Shown here piece by piece: positions 1 through 7,786 of a DNA stretch of 35,511 nucleotides. The DNA comes from Actinomadura sp. GC306. GTDB lineage: Bacteria; Actinomycetota; Actinomycetes; Streptosporangiales; Streptosporangiaceae. The notes beneath the pieces are model-generated. The model was not told where the DNA came from, did not search any database, and worked only from the letters and a program-made list of their open reading frames with translations. A program made the translations under genes and the position numbers. Location of the stretch: positions 1 through 35,511 of the forward strand of contig NZ_SMKM01000031.1 in NCBI RefSeq assembly GCF_004348665.1, written 5' to 3'. How positions within the stretch are numbered: position 1 is the stretch's first letter; each line of letters starts with the position of its first letter.

Positions 1-266
1 GGGTCCGGGGAGCCGGTGACCGCGATGACGGGGGCGGGCCGCGCGGCCTCCGCCACCCGCCGGTACAGGTCGGCGGGCAGCGCCGACACCGACAGGTCGA
101 GCACGACGACGTCGGGCCGGGAGCGCCCGGCGGCCATGGGCGCGCGGGCGGGGTCGGGCTCGATCTCGACGTCGAAGCCCTCGCGGGCGAGGTAGCGGCG
201 CTGCAGCTCGGCGACCGCGGGGTCGTGCTCGGCGACCAGGACGAGCCCGCCGACGTCGCCGGTCAC
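1..266 (-). CDS. response regulator, receiver domain (3' part outside window)
   Basis: Reading leftwards from GTG at 266, the frame stays open to the window edge for 88 codons. It has the shape of a CheY-like receiver domain. An acidic cluster (A-E-H-D) lies near residues 13-15, where the Mg-binding acids sit. The phospho-acceptor Asp is in V-V-V-L-D-L near residue 57, and the conserved Thr is in I-A-V-T-G near residue 85. The output domain would lie beyond position 1 and cannot be seen, so the regulated genes are unknown. The GTG start shares four bases (GTGA) with the stop of the upstream membrane-protein gene, so the two are probably translated together. The receiver call is solid; partner kinase and regulon are not inferable. 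Confidence 0.8.
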   Translation of the reverse strand, partial: MTGDVGGLVLVAEHDPAVAELQRRYLAREGFDVEIEPDPARAPMAAGRSRPDVVVLDLSVSALPADLYRRVAEAARPAPVIAVTGSPD

Positions 267-883
267 GGCCGGCCGTTCGTCCGGGCGGTGGGGTCCTCAC
301 CGCGGTCGAGGGACTTCCACATGGCGGACGGGTCCTGCTCCGCCGGGCCCTCCCCCGGCTCCGGCCCGGAGCCGCCGGCGGCGGCTCCGCGCGGGGCCGC
401 ACGCTCGTAGCGGGCGGACATCCCGGGCCATCGCCGGCCGCGGACGGCGCAGACGAGACCGGCCACGGCGAGCAGGACGCCGCCGGTGACCGAGACCGCC
501 CACCAGAGGCCGACGTCCACGGCCGGGGCGGTGCCGATCGACATGAGGGCGCTCTTGTCGCCCGCGGCGGACAGCACGTTCGCACGCTGGACGGCGGCGG
601 CCGACGCGTAGCAGATCCCGGCGCCGAAGAGGGCGAGCAGGACGCCGACGGCCGCGCGGGCGGGGCCGCGGGTGGCGAACAGCGCCGCCAGGCCCGCGAG
701 GCCCGCCCAGCCGAGGGCGCCCGCGGCGCCGCCGAGGTCGCCGCCGGTGAGGCTCTGGGTGAGCGGGGTGATCGCGTCCTCGGCCCGGACGACGGCCCAG
801 GTGCGCCCGGCCGCGAGGAGGGCGAGGCCCGCCCCGGCGGCGCACAGCAGCGCCGCCAGGCCGCGTTCGCGCCCGGGGGTCAT
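263..883 (-). CDS. Trp-associated membrane protein (TIGR02234/PF09534-like)
   Basis: This 206-residue protein has about four hydrophobic segments (near residues 8-26, 55-72, 76-98 and 126-148) and a polar C-terminal tail ending in A-M-W-K-S-L-D-R-G-E-D-P-T. That W-x-x-L-D-R-G-E-D-P-T tail is the signature I recognise from the actinobacterial tryptophan-associated transmembrane family, usually encoded next to trpE. Its biochemical function is unknown. Here it follows hisI directly (16-bp gap) and overlaps the response-regulator gene by GTGA. No trpE is present between hisI and this gene, although that is a frequent arrangement in relatives. ATG at 883 is the natural start. Confidence 0.8.
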   Translation of the reverse strand: MTPGRERGLAALLCAAGAGLALLAAGRTWAVVRAEDAITPLTQSLTGGDLGGAAGALGWAGLAGLAALFATRGPARAAVGVLLALFGAGICYASAAAVQRANVLSAAGDKSALMSIGTAPAVDVGLWWAVSVTGGVLLAVAGLVCAVRGRRWPGMSARYERAAPRGAAAGGSGPEPGEGPAEQDPSAMWKSLDRGEDPTARTNGRP

Positions 884-899
884 CCGCCGCGCCCCGCCG

Positions 900-1286
900 T
901 CATGGCGCCGCGGCGGGTCGTTCCCCGACCACGGCGGGAAGGACGTCGGCGTCCCAGCAGGTGCGGTCGCCGGTGTGGCAGGCGGCGCCGACCTGGTCGA
1001 CCTTCACCAGGACCGCGTCGGCGTCGCAGTCCAGCGCGACCGACTTGACCCACTGCTGGTGGCCGGAGCTCTCGCCCTTCACCCAGTACTCCTGGCGGCT
1101 GCGCGACCAGTAGGTGCAGCGGCCGGTGGTGAGGGTGCGGTGCAGGGCCTCGTCGTCCATCCAGGCGAGCATGAGCACTTCGCCGGTGTCGTACTGCTGG
1201 GCGATGGCGGGCACGAGCCCGTCGGGGTCGCGCTTCAGCCGGTCGGCGATCTTGGGGTCCAGATTGGACGGTCGAGGAGCGGACAT
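900..1286 (-). CDS. hisI: phosphoribosyl-AMP cyclohydrolase
   Basis: HisI opens the purine ring of phosphoribosyl-AMP, the third step of histidine synthesis, in the cytoplasm. The 128-residue length is typical of the monofunctional enzyme. The sequence shows the family hallmarks [17 protein letters not shown], the Mg-binding D-C-D-A-D-A segment, and the zinc-binding cysteines of D-C-D and C-H-T-G-D-R-T-C. There is no HisE (pyrophosphohydrolase) extension. The gene lies about 12 kb from the main his cluster of this window, and neither hisE nor hisG is seen here. The ATG at 1286 is only 7 nt after a TAAACT box, which supports a leaderless transcript and this start. Confidence 0.95.
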   Translation of the reverse strand: MSAPRPSNLDPKIADRLKRDPDGLVPAIAQQYDTGEVLMLAWMDDEALHRTLTTGRCTYWSRSRQEYWVKGESSGHQQWVKSVALDCDADAVLVKVDQVGAACHTGDRTCWDADVLPAVVGERPAAAP

Positions 1287-1293
1287 GTCGGCG

Positions 1294-1299
1294 AGTTTA
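1294..1299 (-). promoter_or_regulatory. -10 box of hisI, leaderless start
   Basis: On the minus strand TAAACT (TANNNT) ends 7 nt before the hisI ATG, so transcription would begin at or next to the start codon. No Shine-Dalgarno is present. No good -35 is visible. The site is read from sequence; start-site use is inferred. Confidence 0.55.
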
Positions 1300-1375
1300 T
1301 TGCAGTCGGCCGGCGTCCGGGGCCGCGGGCGCGGCGAGCGGCGCGGCGGGGGCGCGGCGGGGGCCCGCGACGAAA

Positions 1376-1405
1376 GGGCCCGCCTCCCGGACGGGAGGCG
1401 GGCCC
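1376..1405 (-). terminator. terminator after the cold-shock gene
   Basis: A perfect 13-bp GC stem (1376-1388 with 1393-1405) closes a four-base loop. On the minus strand it is followed by TTTCG. It begins 20 nt after the stop of the cold-shock gene and separates it from hisI. Confidence 0.8.
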
Positions 1406-1425
1406 AGACGTACGGCTATCGGGTG

Positions 1426-1632
1426 TTACAGGGGGACGACCTGGTCAGCCTGCGGACCCCGGTTACCCTGCGTCACCTCGAACTGGACGCGCTGGTTCTC
1501 GTCCAGCGTGCGGTAGCCGGAGCTCTGGATGGCCGAGTAGTGCACGAAGACGTCCGGCCCGCCGCCGTCGACGGCGATGAATCCGAAGCCCTTCTCGGCG
1601 TTGAACCACTTCACGGTGCCCTGCTGGGGCAT
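1426..1632 (-). CDS. CspA-type cold-shock protein
   Basis: This 68-residue protein is a single cold-shock domain of normal length. It binds single-stranded RNA and DNA and usually acts as an RNA chaperone. The RNP-1 motif K-G-F-G-F-I and the RNP-2 motif V-F-V-H-Y are both intact, and the N-terminal G-T-V-K-W-F-N-A-E strand is canonical. ATG at 1632 follows a strong AAGGAG at 1638-1643. The gene is monocistronic, with a terminator after it and a long structured leader before it (see 1657-1677 and 1720-1758). Several Csp paralogues usually occur in actinobacteria, so I give no numbered symbol. Confidence 0.95.
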   Translation of the reverse strand: MPQQGTVKWFNAEKGFGFIAVDGGGPDVFVHYSAIQSSGYRTLDENQRVQFEVTQGNRGPQADQVVPL

Positions 1633-1656
1633 GTCTTTCTCCTTGCGGCAAAACCT

Positions 1657-1677
1657 GGGCCCACACCTCGCGGGCCC
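1657..1677 (-). promoter_or_regulatory. hairpin upstream of the cold-shock ribosome-binding site
   Basis: GGGCCC at 1657-1662 and 1672-1677 can form a 6-bp stem with a 9-nt loop, 13 nt upstream of the AAGGAG site. It would be the second structure of the cold-shock leader. A role in temperature-dependent translation is inference. Confidence 0.45.
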
Positions 1678-1719
1678 GTGCGGTCGCTGCGGTACGCCCT
1701 CGCCCCCGGTACGGTCCCG

Positions 1720-1758
1720 GAAAAGCCAAAACGCCCGCTGCCATCAGTCCGCGGGCGT
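1720..1758 (-). terminator. terminator-like hairpin inside the cold-shock 5' leader
   Basis: On the minus strand ACGCCCGC (1758-1751) pairs perfectly with GCGGGCGT (1738-1731) across a 12-nt loop. It is followed by TTTGGCTTTT. It lies about 98 nt upstream of the cold-shock ATG, and downstream of a possible -10 box TACGGT (1801-1806). It could end the upstream TIGR03085-type transcript or act as an attenuator in the cold-shock leader. No other promoter is obvious between it and the gene. Confidence 0.6.
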
Positions 1759-1883
1759 CTGGACGAACGATCGAGAACCACGACTGCAACCGACCGCTCC
1801 ACCGTATCACCGCTTCCGCCTAAAACGGAGGAGCCGCAAGGTTCTTGATTCTCCCGTGGGCGAACCCCGCCGTTACCTGCTCG

Positions 1884-2594
1884 TTAAAGACTCCAACCGG
1901 CCTCGGTCAGGGCCTTGACAGCCTCCGTGTCGCCCGTGACGCGGACTCTCGCGACGTCCCGGCGGCCCAGCGCCCACAGGACGAGTTCGCCGACCGGGCC
2001 GTGCACGCGCACGCCTCCGGCGGCCGTTCCCCGGGCCGACCGGCCGGGGCCGGAGACGTGCAGGCTCCGCCCGTCCGGCTGGACGAGCGTTACCTCGACA
2101 TGAACCTTTCTCAGGACAAGGCGGGCAATTTTTATCCGCCGCCATAGCAGTTCCTCGAGTTCCGGTGAGATGTCCCGCGGCTCCCAGTCGGGACGCGCGC
2201 GCAGGACGTCCTCGTGATGCACAAAGAACTCGACACCGTTGGCGATTTTGTCAACGCCGGGAAGCGCGTACGGAGAGGTCTTCGGCGGCCCCTCCCGGAA
2301 CCGTTCCACCAGCCGCTCGAAGGGGACGGCGCGGGCCGTCCGGCGCCGGACGCGTTCGGTGTAGCCGGCCAGCGGCGGCAGGAGGATTCCGGGCGCCGCG
2401 TCGGGCCGGCGCTCGCGGACGACGAGGTGGGCGGTGAGGTCGCGGGCGTCCCAGCCGGCGCACTTCGTGGGCGCGTCCGGCCCGGCCGCCGCCAGCGCAC
2501 CGGCGAGCAGCAGCCGTTCGCGGCGGACGGGATCGGTGCTCGCAGGCGCGGGCTCAGGGGCGGATGCGGCCGGGCCGTCCTCGGGCGTGCTCAT
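1884..2594 (-). CDS. TIGR03085-like metal-binding protein (DinB/mycothiol-isomerase-like fold)
   Basis: The protein has 236 residues. The stretch A-G-W-D-A-R-D-L-T-A-H-L-V-V-R-E-R-R-P-D-A-A-P-G-I is the recognisable core of the TIGR03085 family. The family is related to mycothiol-dependent maleylpyruvate isomerase and DinB-type proteins. The candidate metal ligands are the His of T-A-H-L and the two His of E-F-F-V-H-H-E-D. The first 30 or so residues are Ala/Pro/Glu-rich and probably flexible. The substrate is unknown. I place the start at 2594, although the frame extends upstream to 2738. A TACGAT box (2601-2606) lies exactly 6 nt before this ATG, so the longer form would begin upstream of the promoter. 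Confidence 0.8.
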   Translation of the reverse strand: MSTPEDGPAASAPEPAPASTDPVRRERLLLAGALAAAGPDAPTKCAGWDARDLTAHLVVRERRPDAAPGILLPPLAGYTERVRRRTARAVPFERLVERFREGPPKTSPYALPGVDKIANGVEFFVHHEDVLRARPDWEPRDISPELEELLWRRIKIARLVLRKVHVEVTLVQPDGRSLHVSGPGRSARGTAAGGVRVHGPVGELVLWALGRRDVARVRVTGDTEAVKALTEAGWSL

Positions 2595-2600
2595 CGCCCG

Positions 2601-2606
2601 ATCGTA
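2601..2606 (-). promoter_or_regulatory. -10 box of the TIGR03085-type gene, leaderless start
   Basis: TACGAT on the minus strand is followed by 6 nt and then the ATG at 2594. This both predicts a leaderless mRNA and decides the start codon. Confidence 0.55.
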
Positions 2607-2731
2607 GGTCGCGGCGGGCGGGCCGGGAATAAGCGGGGGGTACCGGATGGTAGGCATGTCGAGGCCCCCGAGTCCCCGAACCCCGTCCCGCCTGGGGCGG
2701 CCTGGGCCGCAGCCGTGATCAAGGAGTCGCC

Positions 2732-4579
2732 GTGCCACCTGCGTCGAGACGCGTCAGCCCGCATGTCCTGCGGGAGGGGGCGGGCGTGCTGTGGGTGGCG
2801 GTGAAGGCCGAGCCGCGCGTCTTCACCCTGTCGGTGCTCGCCAGCGCGCTGTACGCGGCGATGACCGTGGCGTCCGCGTCGGTGCTCGGCTGGGCGACGC
2901 AGGAGGTGGTGCTGCCCGCGTTCGAGTCCGGTCGCACGACGACCGGCGCGCTGGCCGCCGCGGCCGCGGCGATCACGGGGGTGGCGCTGCTCAAGGCGAT
3001 CGGCGTGGCGGGGCGCCGCTTCTACGCGGGCCTCATGCAGTACCGGCTGCAGGCCGAGTACCGGCGCTCGGTGACCCGGCAGTACCTGCGGCTGCCGCTG
3101 GCGTGGCACCACCGGCACCCGGCGGGGCAGCTGCTGTCGAACGCCAACGCCGACGTGGAGGCGGTGTGGGCGCCGATCGCGCCGCTGCCGATGGCGGTCG
3201 GCGTCGTGTTCATGCTGCTGATCGCGGCGGTGTCGATCATGGCGACCGACCTGGTCGTGGCCGGCGTCGGGTTCCTGGTCTTCCCCGCGATCGCGCTGAT
3301 CAACGTGGTGTACCAGCGGCGGCTGTCGCCGGTCGCGACCCGGGCGCAGCAGCTGCGCGCCGAGGTCAGCGAGGTGGCGCACGAGAGCTTCGAGGGCGGC
3401 CTGGTCGTCAAGACGCTCGGCCGGGAGGCCGCGGAGACCGAGCGGTTCACCGAGGGCGCCGAGGCGCTGCGGGACGCCAACGTGGCGGTCGGCCGGATCC
3501 GCGGGCTGTTCGACCCGGTGCTGGAGGCCCTGCCCAACCTCGGCGTCCTCGCCGTCCTGCTGATCGGCTCGGTGCGGCTGGAGTCGGGGGCGATGTCGCC
3601 GGGCGACCTGGTGAACGTCGCGTACCTGTTCACGCTGCTGTCGTGGCCGATCCGGGCGCTGGGCTGGGTGCTCGGCGAGGTGCCGCGCAGCGTCGTCGGG
3701 TGGCGGCGGGTGCGGAACGTCCTGGACGCGTCCGGCTCCCTCCCGTACGGGGACGGCACGCTGGCGGGCTCCGGGGCGGGCGGCGCGACCGCGCTGGAGG
3801 TGCGGGAGGTCCGCTTCGCCTACGAGTCCGCCGAGGAGGGCCGGCCCGTCCTGCACGACGTGTCGTTCGCCGCGGAGCCGGGCCGGACGGTCGCGGTCGT
3901 CGGCCCCACGGGCTCGGGCAAGTCGACGCTCACCTCGCTGCTGGTCCGGCTCGTCGACCCGGCGGACGGGTCGGTGCTCCTCGACGGCACCGACCTGCGC
4001 GACGTGGCGCAGGGCGGGATCGCCGACACGGCGGCGCTCGTCCCCCAGCAGGCGTTCCTGTTCGACGACACCGTCCGCGGCAACGTGACGCTCGGCCTGG
4101 ACGTGCCCGACGAGCGGGTGTGGGAGGCGCTGCGCCTCGCCCAGGCCGAGGGATTCGTCGCGGCGCTCCCCGAGGGCCTCGGCACGCGGGTGGGCGAGCG
4201 CGGGGCGACGCTGTCGGGCGGGCAGCGGCAGCGGCTCGCGCTGGCGCGGGCGCTGGTGCGGCGGCCCCGGCTGCTCGTCCTGGACGACGCCACGTCCAGC
4301 GTCGACCCGCAGGTGGAGGCCCGCATCCTGCAGAACCTGCGGGAGGCGCGGAGCACCGGCACGGCGGGCGGCGCGACCGTCGTGGTCGTCGCCTACCGCA
4401 AGGCCACGATCGCGCTGGCCGACGAGGTCGTCTACCTGGAGCACGGCCGCGTCACCGCACGCGGGTCGCACACCGAGCTGCTGGAGCGCTCGGAGGGCTA
4501 CCGCGACCTCGTCAACGCCTACGAGCGGGCCGAGGCCGAGCAGGAGGCCCTTGAGGGCGGCGAGGAGGCACTGGCGTGA
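2732..4579 (+). CDS. ABC exporter half-transporter with degenerate ATPase site
   Basis: This 615-residue half-transporter has a six-helix export domain (about 25-320) followed by a nucleotide-binding domain (about 350-600). Walker A G-P-T-G-S-G-K-S-T (391-399) and the signature L-S-G-G-Q (494-498) are canonical. Two catalytic positions are not. The Glu after Walker B is Asp519 (L-V-L-D-D-A-T-S), and the H-loop His is Tyr555 (V-A-Y-R-K-A-T). This pattern marks the degenerate subunit of a heterodimeric exporter, and the partner is the next gene, which overlaps by GTGA. The GTG start at 2732 has AAGGAG 5 nt upstream. The substrate (lipid, drug or peptide) cannot be told from the sequence. Confidence 0.92.
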   Translation: MPPASRRVSPHVLREGAGVLWVAVKAEPRVFTLSVLASALYAAMTVASASVLGWATQEVVLPAFESGRTTTGALAAAAAAITGVALLKAIGVAGRRFYAGLMQYRLQAEYRRSVTRQYLRLPLAWHHRHPAGQLLSNANADVEAVWAPIAPLPMAVGVVFMLLIAAVSIMATDLVVAGVGFLVFPAIALINVVYQRRLSPVATRAQQLRAEVSEVAHESFEGGLVVKTLGREAAETERFTEGAEALRDANVAVGRIRGLFDPVLEALPNLGVLAVLLIGSVRLESGAMSPGDLVNVAYLFTLLSWPIRALGWVLGEVPRSVVGWRRVRNVLDASGSLPYGDGTLAGSGAGGATALEVREVRFAYESAEEGRPVLHDVSFAAEPGRTVAVVGPTGSGKSTLTSLLVRLVDPADGSVLLDGTDLRDVAQGGIADTAALVPQQAFLFDDTVRGNVTLGLDVPDERVWEALRLAQAEGFVAALPEGLGTRVGERGATLSGGQRQRLALARALVRRPRLLVLDDATSSVDPQVEARILQNLREARSTGTAGGATVVVVAYRKATIALADEVVYLEHGRVTARGSHTELLERSEGYRDLVNAYERAEAEQEALEGGEEALA

Positions 4580-6387
4580 CCGCGGTGGACACGGCGAAGG
4601 CGGACGGCACCGGCCTGGACGGGGCCTCGACGACCGAGGGCGCGCCCAGCACGCTGAAGCGCGGGATCATGCTGAGCCCGGAGTTCCGGGCGGGCCTGAC
4701 CGGGACGCTGCTGCTCGCGCTGCTGTCGACGGCGGGCCGCGTGGTGGTGCCGATCGCCGTCCAGCAGACGATCGACAAGGGCATCGGGAACCCCGGCGGC
4801 CCGGACATCGCCTTCATCCGGACGGCGGTCCTGGTGTGCGCGGCGGCGGTGGTGGTCACGGCCGTGTGCGCGTACCTGATGAACGTCCGGCTGTACAAGG
4901 CGTCCGAGGGCGGGCTGGCGGGGCTGCGGATCAAGGCGTTCCGGCACGTGCACGACCTGTCGATGCTCACCCAGAGCGGGGAGCGGCGCGGCTCGCTGGT
5001 GTCGCGGGTGACGAGCGACGTCGACCAGATCAGCCAGTTCATGCAGTCCGGCGGGCTGATCTTCCTCATCTCGATCGGCCAGCTGTTCGTGGCGAGCGTG
5101 CTGATGCTCGTCTACTCGTGGCAGCTGGCCCTGCTGGTCTGGGTGTCGTTCCTGCCGCTGGCGTTCGCGCTGCGCCTGTTCCAGCGGGTCCTGTCGCGGG
5201 CGTACATGCTGGTCCGGGAGCGGACGGCCGACATGCTGGCGGCGGTCAGCGAATCGGTCGTCGGCGCCGCGGTCATCCGCGCGTACTCCGCGGAGGCCCG
5301 CACGGGGCGGCGCGTGGAGCGGACCGTGGAGGCGCACCGCGACGCGCAGACCCGCGCGCAGGCGATGGTCGCGCTGACCTTCCCGGTGAGCGAGCTGGTC
5401 GCCGCCGTGGCCACCGCCGCGGTCGTCATCGCCGGGACGCTGCTCGGCATCGCCGGTGAGGTGTCGGCGGGCGAGCTGGTCGCGTTCCTGTTCCTGGTCA
5501 CCCTGTTCGTCAGCCCGATGCAGGCGGCGACCGAGGTGTTCAACCAGGCGCAGAACGCCATCGCGGGGTGGCGGCGGGTGCTCGGCGTGCTGGACACCGC
5601 CCCGGACGTCGCCGACCCGGGCGACGGCGGCGAGACGCTCCCGCGCGGCCCGATCGAGGTGCGGTTCGAGGACGTGGGGTTCGCCTACCCGGGCGGGCCG
5701 CCCGTCCTGCACGGCGTCGACGTGGACATCGCGCCGCGCAGCCGCGTCGCGATCGTCGGGCAGACCGGCTCGGGCAAGACGACGTTCGCCAAGCTCCTCA
5801 CCCGGCTGATGGACCCGGTGTCGGGCCGCGTCCTCGTGGACGGCGTGCCGCTCGACCGGGTCCGCTTCTCCTCGCTGCGCGAGCGGATCGTCATGGTGCC
5901 GCAGGACGGGTTCCTCTTCGACGCGTCCCTGGCGGACAACATCCGCTACGGGCGCCCGGACGCCTCCGACGACGAGCTCGTACTCGCGCTGACCGAACTG
6001 GGCCTCGCCGACTGGCTCGGCGGGCTGCCCGCGGGCCTGGACACGCCGGTCGGCCAGCGCGGCGAGTCCCTGTCGGCGGGCGAGCGGCAGCTGGTCGCGC
6101 TGGCCCGCGCCTACATCGCCGACCCGGACCTCCTGGTCCTGGACGAGGCGACCTCCGCGGTGGACCCGGCCACGGAGGTCCGCATCCAGCGGGCCCTGGA
6201 CGGCGCGACCCGCGGCCGCACCGCGATCGCCATCGCCCACCGCCTCTCCACGGCCGAGGCGGCCGACGAGGTGATCGTCTTCGAGGCGGGCCGCATCGTC
6301 CAGCGCGGCCCCCACAAGGACCTGGTGACCCGGCCGGGCGTCTACGCCGACCTCCACGCCTCCTGGACGGCCCAAAGAACCCTGTGA
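4576..6387 (+). CDS. ABC exporter half-transporter with catalytic ATPase motifs
   Basis: This 603-residue partner of the preceding gene has an export membrane domain (about 40-330) and a nucleotide-binding domain (about 358-600). Its Walker A G-Q-T-G-S-G-K-T-T (395-403), Walker B with catalytic Glu524 (V-L-D-E-A-T-S) and H-loop His555 (I-A-H-R-L-S-T) are all intact. Its signature is L-S-A-G-E (499-503) rather than L-S-G-G-Q. In a heterodimer this imperfect signature faces the degenerate Walker motifs of the partner. One ATP site is therefore fully consensus and the other doubly defective, as in the TM287/288 type. The GTG start overlaps the previous stop by four bases, so the subunits are translated together. 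Confidence 0.93.
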   Translation: MTAVDTAKADGTGLDGASTTEGAPSTLKRGIMLSPEFRAGLTGTLLLALLSTAGRVVVPIAVQQTIDKGIGNPGGPDIAFIRTAVLVCAAAVVVTAVCAYLMNVRLYKASEGGLAGLRIKAFRHVHDLSMLTQSGERRGSLVSRVTSDVDQISQFMQSGGLIFLISIGQLFVASVLMLVYSWQLALLVWVSFLPLAFALRLFQRVLSRAYMLVRERTADMLAAVSESVVGAAVIRAYSAEARTGRRVERTVEAHRDAQTRAQAMVALTFPVSELVAAVATAAVVIAGTLLGIAGEVSAGELVAFLFLVTLFVSPMQAATEVFNQAQNAIAGWRRVLGVLDTAPDVADPGDGGETLPRGPIEVRFEDVGFAYPGGPPVLHGVDVDIAPRSRVAIVGQTGSGKTTFAKLLTRLMDPVSGRVLVDGVPLDRVRFSSLRERIVMVPQDGFLFDASLADNIRYGRPDASDDELVLALTELGLADWLGGLPAGLDTPVGQRGESLSAGERQLVALARAYIADPDLLVLDEATSAVDPATEVRIQRALDGATRGRTAIAIAHRLSTAEAADEVIVFEAGRIVQRGPHKDLVTRPGVYADLHASWTAQRTL

Positions 6388-6406
6388 CCTCCGGGACGAT
6401 AAACAC

Positions 6407-6436
6407 TTGCCCGGTATCTGGTCTCGTGCGCATTCT
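6407..6436 (+). promoter_or_regulatory. promoter of the HEAT-like gene
   Basis: TTGCCC (6407-6412), an 18-bp spacer and CATTCT (6431-6436) precede the GTG at 6443 by 6 nt. This suggests a leaderless mRNA and supports that start over the TTG at 6407. Confidence 0.45.
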
Positions 6437-6442
6437 GCTGGG

Positions 6443-7714
6443 GTGAGCTACGGAGTCGTGTTGGAATCGGCGGACACGCTGCACGGTCAGCTGCAGCGGG
6501 GTCTCGGGAGGGCCGCGCGGCGCGCGGCGGACATGCGGGGCGCGGGCGAGTACGTCTACGACTGCGTCCGGCGGGATCCGCGGTGGGACCACCAGTGCGA
6601 GTCGCGGCGGCTGTACTACGCCCGGCTGATGGTCGACCTGGAGATGCCGGCGGGGCCGGTGGCGGCGCATCTGTTCGATCCGTCCGACCTGTCGGACGGG
6701 GACGACTGGCGGGTGGACCTGGCGCTGGGGGTGCTGGCGGAGCTGGTCCGGCTGAGCCGGCGGGAGGCGGCCGCGCCGCTGCGGCGGTACGCCGAGGAGG
6801 GCGCGCACTGGTTCGACGCGGTCGAGGAGCTGATCCACCTCGGGGACCCGTCGCTCACGGCCGACCTGGAGGGGTCGGTCGCCGCCCGGTGCGACGACAC
6901 CGATCTGGAGATGCTGATTCCGGCGGCGCCGAACCCCGTGATCGAGGCGTGGGCGGCGCGGCAGCCGCGGATCGCCGATGCCCTGGCGCGCCGGCGGGAG
7001 GCCGGGAGGGCGGCGCGCCGGACGCTGGTCACCGCGGCCGGGCGGGAGCGGCAGAGCGAGGAGGAGCTGCTGGCGGTCGCGCGGGGCCGCGGGGAGGGCG
7101 CCCTCGCGGCGATCTTCGAGCTGGGCCGGCGGCGGACGCTCGCGCTGCTCGACCTCGCCGAGGAGCTGCTGCCGCGGGAGGGCCGCGACCCGGGGCCGAG
7201 CAGGTTCGGCAGTGCCGTGCGCCGGGCGCTGCGCGAGTACGGGCCGGAGACGCTGCCGCGGGCGCGGGTGTGGGCGGCGGGACGCGACGGCCGCGCGGAG
7301 CTGGGGTTGAGCATCCTCGCGCGCTACGGCACCCGCCAGGACGTCCCGCTGCTGATGGACGAGTTGCGCACCGCCCTCGATGAGCGCGAGTGGCGGGCGG
7401 CCGCGAACCCGGTCGTGGGGCTCGGCCGGCTGCGCGCCGGGGAGGCCGTCCCGCTGCTGAAGTCCGCTTGGACCGAGTCCCCCTATGCCTATCTGAGACC
7501 GCGGATACTGACCGCGTTGACACGGACCGCCCCGCACACGGCGGAGGGCTACACCGTCGAGGGGCTCTGGGACTGCGAGGAGGGGGCGCGGCAGGAGGCC
7601 GCCCGATGCGCGCCGCTGACGCGCGAGACGCGGCTGCGGCTCCAGCGGCTGCACCACGACCCCGCCGAGGAGGACGGCGTCCGTGCCGCCGCGGCGGCAC
7701 GCCTGATCACCTGA
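6443..7714 (+). CDS. HEAT-repeat-like protein of unknown function
   Basis: The 423-residue protein is soluble and strongly helical, with no signal peptide. I do not recognise a specific family. The second half contains repeated two-helix units with Leu/Ala/Arg patterning, for example around G-L-S-I-L-A-R-Y-G-T-R-Q-D-V-P-L-L and V-V-G-L-G-R-L-R-A-G-E-A-V-P-L-L. These resemble HEAT or PBS-lyase-type scaffold repeats. The N-terminal part is acidic and Trp-containing (D-P-R-W-D-H-Q-C-E-S-R-R) and may be a separate domain. The gene stands alone after the ABC pair, with its own probable promoter. A protein-binding scaffold is the most that can be inferred. It is not an enzyme by any motif visible here. 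Confidence 0.75.
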   Translation: MSYGVVLESADTLHGQLQRGLGRAARRAADMRGAGEYVYDCVRRDPRWDHQCESRRLYYARLMVDLEMPAGPVAAHLFDPSDLSDGDDWRVDLALGVLAELVRLSRREAAAPLRRYAEEGAHWFDAVEELIHLGDPSLTADLEGSVAARCDDTDLEMLIPAAPNPVIEAWAARQPRIADALARRREAGRAARRTLVTAAGRERQSEEELLAVARGRGEGALAAIFELGRRRTLALLDLAEELLPREGRDPGPSRFGSAVRRALREYGPETLPRARVWAAGRDGRAELGLSILARYGTRQDVPLLMDELRTALDEREWRAAANPVVGLGRLRAGEAVPLLKSAWTESPYAYLRPRILTALTRTAPHTAEGYTVEGLWDCEEGARQEAARCAPLTRETRLRLQRLHHDPAEEDGVRAAAAARLIT

Positions 7715-7740
7715 GACTCCGGTGAACCCCGCCGGGGCGG

Positions 7741-7770
7741 CGCGCGTATAGACCTCCTGAATCGCGCGTA
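7741..7770 (+). repeat. direct repeat upstream of a lipoprotein gene
   Basis: CGCGCGTA occurs at 7741-7748 and again at 7763-7770, a 22-bp period (about two helical turns), just before the ribosome-binding site of the lipoprotein gene. It could be a regulator site. In such GC-rich DNA chance is also possible. Confidence 0.3.
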
Positions 7771-7786
7771 AACCCCGGAGGAAGCG

